Below are positions 7,042-14,830 of a DNA stretch of 14,890 nt, in pieces. The stretch comes from Candidatus Saccharimonadota bacterium (GTDB lineage: Bacteria > Eremiobacterota > Xenobia > Xenobiales > Xenobiaceae): NCBI GenBank assembly GCA_004554425.1, contig SFMI01000038.1, forward strand, positions 1-14,890, given 5' to 3'. Under the pieces are notes generated by a model. That model saw nothing but the letters and a program-made list of their open reading frames with translations, did no database searches and was not told the origin of the DNA. The stretch's first letter is position 1. Each line of letters begins with the position of its first letter. The translations under genes were made by a program, and so were the position numbers.

Positions 7042-8259
7042 ATGCGTTCAAGCAAAAAAATACTAAGTTTGTTGCTAACTATTTTGCTTTTACTCTCTGT
7101 TTCGAATGCTTATGCTAAGCCAATTGGCACCAAGGCATCTTCTGAAACTCAAAGTGTATCTTTTATTCACTGGTCGGACATCCATTTGGGCGATAGTCAC
7201 ACGCCGCGCTCCGTTTGGGATGAGGCTTTTGCAGCTGGACGTAGCGACGATTTAGCTTCTTTTTACATTTTAAGTGGCGACTTGGTTGATAATAAAAAAT
7301 TGGATAATTTGCAATTTAATAATCGAGTAGCTGATTTTTGCTCTTCTTATTTGGAGCCTTTAGTTAAAGAAGGCAAACCCGTATTGGTAACTTATGGCAA
7401 TAATGATTTTTATATAAATTACAACACCGATCCGGAAAATATGCGTCCCACTATGGATTTATGGCGCAAAGCCATGGGCGATCAATATTATCTAGATGAA
7501 TTGGGCAACGGTGTCTATCCTGAACGTATGGGCGGTATTACTTGGATTACCATTAATTCTTTAATTTTTTCTCCTATAAATTCTTGTCCGCCTGATGAAC
7601 TTAAAAGCCAGCGCGAGCGTACTTTAAGGTGGTTAGAAGCTGCTTTATCTGCAGTACCAGATAACAATACAGCTGTTATTGTTTGCCATGTTCCTCCTTG
7701 TACTGATGCCTACAATCACAAATCTATGTGGGACGATAATTCGTTAAAAACTTTCCATAAAATTGTTTCTAATATAGGTTGCCATGTGATAGTTACTTCC
7801 GGTCACACTCATCGCAACGAGTTACATACTCTTTGTGTAAGTGATATTGAGACAGTGCCTATAGTCATTGTCGGATCTATTGCCCAAAAGTATGGGTATT
7901 ACGCCAATTATCGCCGTACTACTTGGGAATTTAATAAACAAACCGGTTTAGCCGAAAATTTGAGCTGGGACTTAAAATATATAGATCCTGAAAAGGGCTG
8001 TCGTACAGAAGTGGTAGAAGGGCCTACTTTGCCTAAAACTTGGCTTGATTTCCGTCGTCAAATTGCTGAAGATGATGAAGCTTATAAATATTATTTGCGC
8101 GATTTCTATTCTTGTGAAGACAATTGGTCTAAACTTATTTCCGATCAGAAGTTACGTCAGGAATTAGTTGAAGAAGTATTCGTCAATACTGGCTTGGAAG
8201 GTTGCGATCCAGCTGTAGATGATTCTGACGAAACTGAAGAAGAGGCTGAAGCTGCTTAA
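7042..8259 (+). CDS. Secreted metallophosphoesterase, acid sphingomyelinase-like
   Basis: An exported calcineurin-like phosphoesterase of 405 residues. The signal peptide is clear: basic start (MRSSKK), hydrophobic core at about 7-20, and a likely cut after 'AYA' at residue 25. Metal-site motifs follow in order: D46-x-H48 in 'WSDIHLGD', SGDLVD (78-83), GNND (119-122) where many relatives have GNHD, 'CHVPP' with H216, and GHTH (254-257). The broad layout, with long insertions between motifs, resembles acid-sphingomyelinase-like phosphodiesterases, but bacterial members act on varied or unknown substrates. The C-terminus is strongly acidic ('DDSDETEEEAEAA'). The frame extends far upstream, overlapping the divergent gene. 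I chose ATG 7042 because it begins the signal peptide directly. An AAAGG lies about 12 bases upstream. Divergent from the cytosolic phosphoesterase, it shares only the two-metal fold with it. Confidence 0.87.
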   Translation: MRSSKKILSLLLTILLLLSVSNAYAKPIGTKASSETQSVSFIHWSDIHLGDSHTPRSVWDEAFAAGRSDDLASFYILSGDLVDNKKLDNLQFNNRVADFCSSYLEPLVKEGKPVLVTYGNNDFYINYNTDPENMRPTMDLWRKAMGDQYYLDELGNGVYPERMGGITWITINSLIFSPINSCPPDELKSQRERTLRWLEAALSAVPDNNTAVIVCHVPPCTDAYNHKSMWDDNSLKTFHKIVSNIGCHVIVTSGHTHRNELHTLCVSDIETVPIVIVGSIAQKYGYYANYRRTTWEFNKQTGLAENLSWDLKYIDPEKGCRTEVVEGPTLPKTWLDFRRQIAEDDEAYKYYLRDFYSCEDNWSKLISDQKLRQELVEEVFVNTGLEGCDPAVDDSDETEEEAEAA

Positions 8260-8306
8260 TTTAGATAACAAATATTGTGGCAATTCAACATAGTTGGTTG
8301 CCTAGA

Positions 8307-8353
8307 AAAGAGTCCGCCCTTTTTCCGATAAGGAAAATTGGGCGGACTTTCCT
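8307..8353. terminator. Bidirectional terminator between the phosphoesterase gene and mfd
   Basis: AGTCCGCCC (8311-8319) and GGGCGGACT (8340-8348) form a 9-bp stem, extended inside by TTTTCC/GGAAAA around a short loop. TTTCCTCTATTT follows on the plus strand and CTTTTCT on the minus strand, so both convergent genes can end here. Confidence 0.82.
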
Positions 8354-11300
8354 CTATTTAGACAGAGCTTCCAAATAGGCGAGCACTTGTTCAATTTTAG
8401 TTATTAAAACTTGTGGCTTAGGATAATCTAAATTACCAGCAGCGCGACCGCAAATGCCATCTAATTGCAAAGCCATTTGATCTTGGCTGGCTTTCCAACC
8501 TACTAAATTGGACAATTTGCCCAATTCGCAAGGAGTAAGCTGGCGCATAAAAGGAGCCACAAACCACATAACGCCACCTTTAACTCTTATTGAAGGAATA
8601 AGCGTAGAGCGGCATTTTAATTTTATGCGTACTAAGCTGAGCAAATGCTCGGTAAGCTCTGGCAATTTCCCATAACGGTCGCGCAATTCTTCACGTATGT
8701 CTTGGAGCTCATCATTACTTTCGACTGAAGCTATACGCTTGTAAAGGACGACTTTTTGCTGCGGATCGCCAATATAATCATCAGGCAAACCTGTAGAAAT
8801 GGGTAAATCTATAACTACATTTTGTTCGTTATTAGCCGCTTCTTGCTCGGGATCTTTATGATTGCGCAGCGCCTTTACGGCGTCGCTGAGCATACGACAA
8901 TATAAGCTGAAGCCTACAGCCGCTACGTGGCCGGATTGTTCGGCACCTAAAATATCGCCTGCGCCGCGAATTTCTAAATCTCGTTTGGCTACTTGGAAAC
9001 CTGCTCCCAATTGGGTAAAGTCACGAATAGTTTCCAAACGTTTTTTAGCCTGATCGGTAAGCTTGCGACTAGGTGGATAGAGCAAGTAGCAATATCCCTG
9101 TTTGGCGCTGCGCCCTACGCGGCCACGCAATTGATAAAGCTGAGCCAGCCCCAAAGCGTGGGCATTATCAATAATAATAGTATTTACGTTAGGTACGTCT
9201 AGGCCGCTCTCGATAATAGTAGAGCATACCAACACGTCATATTGGCCTTCGTAAAATTCCATCATTACTTTTTCTAGCTTTTGTTCGCCCATTTGACCGT
9301 GGCCCACAGCAATGCGGGCTTGCGGCAAGAGCCTTTGCAAATCGGCAGCTACTCTGGCAATGCTTTGCACGCGATTGTGTAAGAAATATACTTGTCCGTG
9401 ACGGCTTAATTCGCGCACAATAGCTGCTTTTATCAGTTCGGCGTTGTGCTCGAAAAGGTAAGTTTTGATAGGCAGACGATTTTCTGGAGGAGTTTCGATA
9501 ACAGACATTTCCCTAATGCCGTAGAAAGACATTTGCAAAGTGCGGGGGATGGGCGTAGCACTCATAGACATAATGTCTATACCAGCTTTCAATTCGGAAA
9601 GCTTCGTTTTATGCATAACGCCAAAGCGTTGCTCTTCATCAATAATAAGTAAGCCTAAGTTTTTGAACTTAATATCCTGGGAAAGCAAGCGATGAGTACC
9701 TATTACAATATCACATTTACCTTCAGCCAAAGCTTCGGCAATTTGCTTTTGCTCGGCAGCCGTTTTAAAGCGAGAAAGTAAGCCAATATGAATTGGATAA
9801 GGGGCTAAACGCTCGGTAAAAGTCATAAAATGTTGGTGAGCTAAAACCGTAGTCGGTACCAAAACAGCCACTTGTTTTCCATGATTGACGACTTTGAAAG
9901 CGGCTCGCAAGGCTACTTCAGTTTTTCCATAACCTACGTCTCCGCAAATAAGACGATCCATAGGGCGTGGACTTTCTAGATCGGCTTTTACTTCGCGTAT
10001 GGCTCTAAGCTGATCGGGCGTCTCCTGATAGGGGAAAGCGTCTTCCATTTCATGTTGCCAAGGCGTGTCTTGAGGATAGGCAAAGCCTTGTGCTTTTGCT
10101 CTTTGAGCATAAATTTGCAATAATTTTTGCGCAGCTTCAGCTGCATAAGCTCTTATTTTTGCTTTAGTTTTGCGCCAGTCAGTGCCGTTCATTTTTGACA
10201 AAGTCGGCTCTTTGCCGTCGATGCCTTCATATTTTTGTACCAAATCGAGTTGATCGACGGGCACAAAAACGCAATCTCCTTTAGCATATTCGAGCTTAAG
10301 CATATCGTGCTCGACATTGTTAAGTGAAATAGTTTGTATGCCTATATAGCGAGCGATACCGTGTTGTAAGTGCACTACCAAATCGCCAGGAGCTATTTCA
10401 TCTAAACGCAAGGCACTGCCGCTTTTATCTGCCGGTTTATTGAGGCGACGGCGCAAACGCTGACCCATAATTTCTCGGTCAGTTAAAAATTCTAGCCAGC
10501 CGTCATCAAGTTGTACGCGGAAGCCTTCATTGGCGTAACCTTGCAAAAGCAAAACTTGGCCTGGTTTTAAAAGGCATGGCTTAGTAGTAAAACCGGCTAT
10601 ATCGTGTTCTTCCAGCAATTCTTTAAGGCGCATATATTGTGAAGTAAGCAATACGGTGCGCCGTTTTTCTTTTTGCCAAGTTGGTAAAGCAGTCAAAAGA
10701 TCATCTACTTTACTTGTAAAAGGCACTGCCAGTTCAAAGCCTGCTTCAAAACAATGGGAAGGATCGATATTGAAATTGTGGTTGTTGAAAGATTGGCCCT
10801 TTACGTCTAGATCGGAAGCCCAAGCCGAAGTATAAGCTTTGCGGAACTTAGCTAGCATATTTTCTAGCCGCTCCCACACATAGTTCGTTTCACTTTCTTC
10901 AATAAAACCTATAGAAGCGCCGCTGGAAGCTTGAGCTTCCCACTCTTGGTTCCACTCTTTGGCGGTAAGGCGCAATTGTACAGGCTCTTCCAAAACAACT
11001 AAAGCATGGGGAGCTTTTTTCTGCAAATAATCTGTCAGCCAAGATTCATCTTTAGAGTCGCCAACGGCAGGCAACAAGACTACTTCTTTAAGATCGCCGC
11101 TGGAACGTTGTGTATCTATATTAAAAGCTCGGATAGTTTCTATTTCTTCGCCAAATAACTCCAAGCGGGCCGGTTGACCTGTAATAGGATAAACATCTAT
11201 AAGGCCGCCGCGCACGGCATATTGTCCTCGTCCTTCAACCATAGGAACGCGGCTGTAACCTTCACTATTTAATATTTCTAGCAATAACTCGATGTCAATA

Positions 11301-11932
11301 TTTTCACCAACTTTTAGGGTTAATTTGCTTTTCTCTAATTTCTCAGCCCTGACAGTAGGTTGCATAACGGCGCGTAAAGGAGCGATTATAAGCTTTTGTT
11401 TTTGATCGTCTTGCTCTTGGTATCTATCTAGCATTTGTAAAACGGCTAGACGAGCTGGATCGGCTGTGTCGGCTTCATCTCCCAACATTTTTACTGATTC
11501 TTTTTCTGGAAAAAGCCAGAGCTGATCTTCCTCAAAGAAAGTGTGACAATCTTGAAAGAGACGCTCGGCACTATCTGAAGTAGGAGTAATCCATAAAATA
11601 ATAGGCTTTAAGTTTAAGCCGCTGTGACAAGCTTGGATAAAAAGAGGGCGAGCTGAAGCTGTCAAGCCACTACATACCGTAGCTGAAGCGGTTTGCAATG
11701 ATTTTAAGAGCGCACTGTTTTGGGGAGTACGACGCCACAATTCGCTCAAGTAAATATTGGCATTGAGACAATTGCGATGGGCCAGCTTTTGTTGCTGAAT
11801 TTTATCATATTTTTTGTCAGTTTCATGGCTGATAGGTTCGCTGCTATTGTGGTTGGCGAGCTGGGCTTCGTCCGATTTATCCAACTCGGCGCTAATAATG
11901 TTTTTAAATGAAGAAGATCTACTATTACTCAT
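8354..11932 (-). CDS. mfd: Transcription-repair coupling factor Mfd
   Basis: Mfd displaces RNA polymerase stalled at DNA damage and recruits the UvrA(B) excision machinery. The 1192-residue protein has all expected regions. A UvrB-like N-terminal module includes 'VEGRGQYAVRGGLIDVYP'. The RNA polymerase-interacting domain begins about residue 516 with 'GDLVVHLQHGIARYIG'. Translocase motor motifs follow: Walker A 'GDVGYGKTEVA' with K670, 'DEEQ' at 765-768, 'SATPIPRTL', and 'QLRGRVGRS'. The C-terminal TRCF domain shows 'DDYIGDPQQKVVLYKRIA'. About 55 polar residues precede the first conserved block, more than in B. subtilis Mfd as I recall it. The ATG at 11932 has no Shine-Dalgarno. TAAAAT lies 9 bases before it, so the mRNA may be nearly leaderless. 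It is single, between a terminator and the divergent GGDEF gene. Confidence 0.98.
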   Translation of the reverse strand: MSNSRSSSFKNIISAELDKSDEAQLANHNSSEPISHETDKKYDKIQQQKLAHRNCLNANIYLSELWRRTPQNSALLKSLQTASATVCSGLTASARPLFIQACHSGLNLKPIILWITPTSDSAERLFQDCHTFFEEDQLWLFPEKESVKMLGDEADTADPARLAVLQMLDRYQEQDDQKQKLIIAPLRAVMQPTVRAEKLEKSKLTLKVGENIDIELLLEILNSEGYSRVPMVEGRGQYAVRGGLIDVYPITGQPARLELFGEEIETIRAFNIDTQRSSGDLKEVVLLPAVGDSKDESWLTDYLQKKAPHALVVLEEPVQLRLTAKEWNQEWEAQASSGASIGFIEESETNYVWERLENMLAKFRKAYTSAWASDLDVKGQSFNNHNFNIDPSHCFEAGFELAVPFTSKVDDLLTALPTWQKEKRRTVLLTSQYMRLKELLEEHDIAGFTTKPCLLKPGQVLLLQGYANEGFRVQLDDGWLEFLTDREIMGQRLRRRLNKPADKSGSALRLDEIAPGDLVVHLQHGIARYIGIQTISLNNVEHDMLKLEYAKGDCVFVPVDQLDLVQKYEGIDGKEPTLSKMNGTDWRKTKAKIRAYAAEAAQKLLQIYAQRAKAQGFAYPQDTPWQHEMEDAFPYQETPDQLRAIREVKADLESPRPMDRLICGDVGYGKTEVALRAAFKVVNHGKQVAVLVPTTVLAHQHFMTFTERLAPYPIHIGLLSRFKTAAEQKQIAEALAEGKCDIVIGTHRLLSQDIKFKNLGLLIIDEEQRFGVMHKTKLSELKAGIDIMSMSATPIPRTLQMSFYGIREMSVIETPPENRLPIKTYLFEHNAELIKAAIVRELSRHGQVYFLHNRVQSIARVAADLQRLLPQARIAVGHGQMGEQKLEKVMMEFYEGQYDVLVCSTIIESGLDVPNVNTIIIDNAHALGLAQLYQLRGRVGRSAKQGYCYLLYPPSRKLTDQAKKRLETIRDFTQLGAGFQVAKRDLEIRGAGDILGAEQSGHVAAVGFSLYCRMLSDAVKALRNHKDPEQEAANNEQNVVIDLPISTGLPDDYIGDPQQKVVLYKRIASVESNDELQDIREELRDRYGKLPELTEHLLSLVRIKLKCRSTLIPSIRVKGGVMWFVAPFMRQLTPCELGKLSNLVGWKASQDQMALQLDGICGRAAGNLDYPKPQVLITKIEQVLAYLEALSK

Positions 11933-11947
11933 GATTTTACTATTTTA

Positions 11948-12005
11948 GTTGCCAAAACTACTATAAAAAATAAACTCTGTGCAGTTTAGCAGTTTAATTG
12001 GCAAC
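11948..12005. repeat. 8-bp inverted repeat in the mfd/GGDEF divergent region
   Basis: GTTGCCAA (11948-11955) and TTGGCAAC (11998-12005) are exact inverted copies 42 bases apart. They flank the AT-rich stretch just upstream of mfd (position 11932). The rest of the 243-base gap between the two divergent genes holds AGGAG (12019-12023), a 29-codon open frame judged unlikely to be a gene, and the GAGGG ribosome-binding site of the GGDEF gene (12164-12168). The repeat could be a regulatory site, though 8 bp may be chance. Confidence 0.35.
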
Positions 12006-12175
12006 CGCAAAGCAATTTAGGAGTCATTTTTGCTAAAAAATGGCCAAGCTTTTTTGCCAGGATAACAAGAGGCAGAAGGAGAATAGCCGAAACCGCTTTA
12101 GTTGTGGCTTGGTGGAGTACTTCACTTAGCTTTAAATTTTGCTAAACGTTATTATTTTTGTTTGAGGGATGACTT

Positions 12176-14041
12176 ATGGATTCCGACCAGACTTATCAGG
12201 CGTCAGTTCGCTTGAAGATATTTATGGTCGCGATCAGGGTTGTAGGTGTTATTTTAGCTCTGATCTTGACTGGCGGAAACAGTAAGGAGTCACTATGTAC
12301 TCCTTTTCCGTATGATTTTGATGATTTACCCATCATTATTACTTTTGCGGTAATTGTCTACAATATTGCTGCGGCTGTTTTCACCTGTGTTTGGAAAGAC
12401 AATCAAGGCGGAGCGCCTATCATACTAACCGTATTCGATATAGTGCTGGGCTTAGGCTTAACTTATTTCTATGGCCCTAGCTATTTGATTTTGAGTTTTG
12501 CTTTGCCTATTTTGATGCTCTATTACATCTGGGGCAAAACTTCTGTTTTGGTAGCTGGCTCAGTTTTCGGCACTATCATTTATATTTTGATAGCTGCTTT
12601 TGCTTTCGTTTCCCGTTTGGAATCGATGCACGACGAAACTTTCGCGACTTTCTTCAAGCTTAGCTTCGCTCAAATGGGTTGCAGCTATATGCTGATCTGG
12701 ATTTGTTGGGTCGCTGCCCAAGAAAACGTAGAGCGTTGCAAGAGTGAAAGTGGTTTGCAACGTGAAAAAGACTGTCTCTTCCAGGAAATTCAAGCAGCTC
12801 GTATTCAAAACGATCAAATGACTTCCGAGTTGAGTGAGCGCGAAAACAAGTTGCGTATGCTCAACCGTGACAATGCCGGCTTAAAAGAAGAGCTGGATAT
12901 CAGTCTCAAGCGTTTGCAAGAAGCTCGTTTGGCTTTGCAAGATACTGAAAAAGCTGCTGAAGAGCAAGGACAGAAAGTCTCTCAGGCTGCTCGTCGTGAA
13001 AAATTGCAAATTCAGCGTCAGTTGGCCATTATGCAACAGCGTTTAGAGCGTCAGGTGCGTTTGGTGGAAGTTTCCCGCAAACTTTCCGGCAGTTTGGCTC
13101 TTTCTGATACGCTTTTGGCTTTAACTGAGCAATTGCAAACCTTCCTTCCTTGTCAAAGTTGCGTTATTTTCATGCTTGACGAAGTTGAAGGCCAAAAGAA
13201 ACTTTTCGCTGAGGTAGCCGCTAGTCCGTTTACCGATACTTTCCGTAATTACAGTTTACAAATTGGTGAAGGTGCTCCCGGATATGCTGTCAGCACTCTC
13301 ACTCCTTTCAAAATTGACGATGGCAGTGTCGATATTAACGGCACGGTTCTTTCTACTGTAGTAGATAAAGAGCGCAGCGCTTTGGTGGCTCCTTTGGCTG
13401 TACCTGCTCAAACTATCGGTGTTGTTTATTTAGGCCGAGCTGCCGATCATGCTTTCACTGAAGATGAACTCGATCTTTTAATCGACTTCTGCGAGATGGC
13501 CAGTGTAGCTTTGGGCAATTCTATTTTGTATCAAAGAGCCGTCAACAACGGTTTACGCGATCCTTTGACCAATTGCTACAATACGCTTTTCTTAGAAGAG
13601 CGTATGCGTGAAGAGCTTAAGCGCGGCAATCGTTATATGTATTCCGTATCTTTGTTGCTCTTTAGCTTAGATGGCTTTAACCAAATAGTCGCCAACTTAG
13701 GTCAAGATGTAGCTGATAACGTCTTGCGCGAAGTTGTAGGCGTAGTACGTAAAATTACTCGTGAAATCGACGTTTTGGGTCGTTTGGAAGGCGATACTTT
13801 TGCTTTACTTGTCGACCACGCCGACCGTGTAAAATGTTCTGAAGTAGGTGAGCGTGTACGTGACGCCATTGCCAATCACGCCTTTGTGGTAGGTGGCCGC
13901 CGCATTAGAGTAAGTATTTCAGTCGGCGCTGCTGGTAGTCCCCACGATGCTGCCAATGCTGAACAGCTTACTATGCGCGCTTCGGCTGCTATGCAACAAG
14001 CCCAACAAGCTGGCGGCAACCAAGTTTGCCTCTGGGGTTAG
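12176..14041 (+). CDS. Membrane GAF-GGDEF protein, probably a catalytically inactive c-di-GMP receptor
   Basis: The 621-residue protein has six predicted transmembrane helices (about 15-33, 50-72, 80-99, 102-118, 122-144, 163-182). A coiled coil follows at about 183-298, then a GAF domain at 299-455 and a GGDEF-family domain at about 460-618. The active-site signature reads E538-G-D-T-F542 where active enzymes have GG(D/E)EF: the first Gly and the catalytic Glu are lost. The first metal-binding Asp of the usual 'DxDxFK' is Ser497. In contrast, the inhibitory c-di-GMP site is intact: R529-E-I-D532, exactly five residues before the signature. Loss of catalysis with a kept I-site is the pattern of c-di-GMP-binding receptors such as PelD, which also combines membrane helices, GAF and degenerate GGDEF. 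A receptor role is my inference. The start has GAGGG seven bases upstream. It is divergent from mfd and followed at once by a strong terminator, so it forms a single-gene unit. Confidence 0.92.
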   Translation: MDSDQTYQASVRLKIFMVAIRVVGVILALILTGGNSKESLCTPFPYDFDDLPIIITFAVIVYNIAAAVFTCVWKDNQGGAPIILTVFDIVLGLGLTYFYGPSYLILSFALPILMLYYIWGKTSVLVAGSVFGTIIYILIAAFAFVSRLESMHDETFATFFKLSFAQMGCSYMLIWICWVAAQENVERCKSESGLQREKDCLFQEIQAARIQNDQMTSELSERENKLRMLNRDNAGLKEELDISLKRLQEARLALQDTEKAAEEQGQKVSQAARREKLQIQRQLAIMQQRLERQVRLVEVSRKLSGSLALSDTLLALTEQLQTFLPCQSCVIFMLDEVEGQKKLFAEVAASPFTDTFRNYSLQIGEGAPGYAVSTLTPFKIDDGSVDINGTVLSTVVDKERSALVAPLAVPAQTIGVVYLGRAADHAFTEDELDLLIDFCEMASVALGNSILYQRAVNNGLRDPLTNCYNTLFLEERMREELKRGNRYMYSVSLLLFSLDGFNQIVANLGQDVADNVLREVVGVVRKITREIDVLGRLEGDTFALLVDHADRVKCSEVGERVRDAIANHAFVVGGRRIRVSISVGAAGSPHDAANAEQLTMRASAAMQQAQQAGGNQVCLWG

Positions 14042-14062
14042 GTAGTATAACTTTTAGCTAAC

Positions 14063-14100
14063 AAAAAAGAGAGTCGAATTTTTTCGACTCTCTTTTTTTT
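14063..14100 (+). terminator. Strong terminator after the GGDEF gene
   Basis: AAAAAAGAGAGTCGAA (14063-14078) and TTCGACTCTCTTTTTT (14083-14098) form a perfect 16-bp stem with a TTTT loop, running into a T8 tract. It starts 21 bases after the stop codon. Confidence 0.93.
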
Positions 14101-14138
14101 GTTGCCAAGCAGTGACTGATTCGTTTAAACTAATATTT

Positions 14139-14477
14139 ATGATAAAAGTTATCAAAGGTTTTTACACAGACCATGTGGCCGAAATCTTTCGCGGTATGGC
14201 TCTAGGGCTACTGATGTGCGCTTTATTTTTTGCATTCGGTTATACTCCGTCACCGACGCCTAAAATAGGCACATCCAAAGCTGAGGTTATTGCCCAGTAC
14301 GGTGAACCTTACCAAATAGTTACTACTGAGCAAGGCCCTACCGAAAGGCAGCGTTATCCTTTCGTATATTTACACTATAAATGCGGCTTTTTAAAACGTT
14401 CGGTAACTATTATTACTATTGATGGAGTCCGAGATTCAGTACTTAACGTCAGTCAAGACGGTACTTCTGGCTATTAA
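14139..14477 (+). CDS. Small membrane-anchored protein with a BamE/SmpA-like domain
   Basis: The 112 residues comprise a short basic N-terminus, one transmembrane helix at about 17-35 ('ALGLLMCALFFAFGYT'), and a small globular part. 'IGTSKAEVIAQYGEPYQI' (43-60) fits the pattern of SmpA/OmlA (BamE-like) and related domains: G-x-(S/T)-K-x-E-V followed by a 'GEP' turn. Later strands 'RSVTIITIDGVRDSVLNV' complete a compact alpha-beta unit. BamE itself is an outer-membrane assembly lipoprotein, but here there is no lipobox and the anchor is a helix, so only a fold-level comparison is made. The frame is open back to GTG 14112. ATG 14139 is preferred because it directly precedes the basic-hydrophobic N-terminus. 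Neither start has a Shine-Dalgarno. TTGCCA (14102-14107) and TTTAAA (14124-14129), 16 bases apart, could be a promoter giving a nearly leaderless mRNA. Confidence 0.72.
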   Translation: MIKVIKGFYTDHVAEIFRGMALGLLMCALFFAFGYTPSPTPKIGTSKAEVIAQYGEPYQIVTTEQGPTERQRYPFVYLHYKCGFLKRSVTIITIDGVRDSVLNVSQDGTSGY

Positions 14478-14739
14478 AAGTTGCTCGTTGGCTTGTAGTT
14501 TTTTGGGCTGCGTAGTTTTTCAGTCTAGAGACGCTGATTGGTGTTCCGCCCGCCCATTAGCTATTTCGTGCTAGCTTCATTTTTCACCATATCTACGCTC
14601 CGGCTGACTGGCCATTTCATGGCCAGAGGCCTGCGCTACCGTAGCTGCTCTTCCAGGCTCGAACTGGCCTAACGGCCAATATTCTCGAGGAGGGATATAA
14701 CGAACTAAACAACGTGGCTATAAATTTAGCCCAAGCATA
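14478..14739. other. Noncoding, hairpin-rich intergenic region
   Basis: I see no gene in these 262 bases. It is richer in GC than the flanking promoter region. It holds several small dyads: CTGGCCA/TGGCCAG (14608-14626, 7 bp, loop TTTCA), TGGCC/GGCCA (14665-14678, loop TAAC), GCTA/TAGC around CCG (14635-14645) and GGCTA/TAGCC (14716-14731). GAGGAGGG (14687-14694) resembles a strong ribosome-binding site but is followed by no ATG or open frame of note. No clear terminator for the preceding gene was found. The region could hold an unrecognised small RNA or decayed sequence. Confidence 0.5.
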
Positions 14740-14770
14740 TATAGCATAAAAATTTATAGCATAAAAATTT
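14740..14770. repeat. Tandem 15-bp AT-rich repeat upstream of the promoter
   Basis: TATAGCATAAAAATT occurs twice back to back (14740-14754 and 14755-14769), with one further T continuing the pattern. It ends 24 bases before the -35 box of the following promoter. Its A/T tracts are in a position where UP elements or curved DNA enhance rRNA promoters. Confidence 0.75.
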
Positions 14771-14793
14771 TGCACATTTTTGCTTAGAAGTGC

Positions 14794-14822
14794 TTGACAG
14801 GGGAGAAGCTTAGCGGTAATAT
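14794..14822 (+). promoter_or_regulatory. Near-consensus sigma-70 promoter, rRNA-operon type
   Basis: A perfect TTGACA (14794-14799) is followed after exactly 17 bases by TAATAT (14817-14822). AT-rich tandem repeats lie upstream and no open reading frame follows to the window end. The combination is typical of stable-RNA promoters. Transcription would start near 14829. Confidence 0.85.
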
Positions 14823-14830
14823 ACTCGAGC

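Noticed and set aside
8862..9652. Plus-strand open frames opposite mfd.
   Set aside because: They lie antisense to highly conserved mfd motor motifs and have no ribosome-binding sites or recognisable products.
12040..12129. A 29-codon open frame starting with ATG upstream of the GGDEF gene, a possible leader peptide.
   Set aside because: AGGAG is 16 bases from the ATG, too far, and the composition is not protein-like or rich in a regulatory amino acid.
12560..12817. An 85-codon minus-strand frame within the GGDEF gene.
   Set aside because: Antisense shadow of the membrane and coiled-coil coding region.
14112..14138. GTG at 14112 as the start of the BamE-like gene.
   Set aside because: It has no Shine-Dalgarno and adds nine residues before the basic N-terminus; it remains possible but less likely than ATG 14139.
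14653..14667. A tRNA T-arm-like sequence on the minus strand (CCAG-TTCGAGC-CTGG).
   Set aside because: No acceptor, D-arm or anticodon arm can be built around it, and the sequence on its 5' side does not pair with the 3' side.
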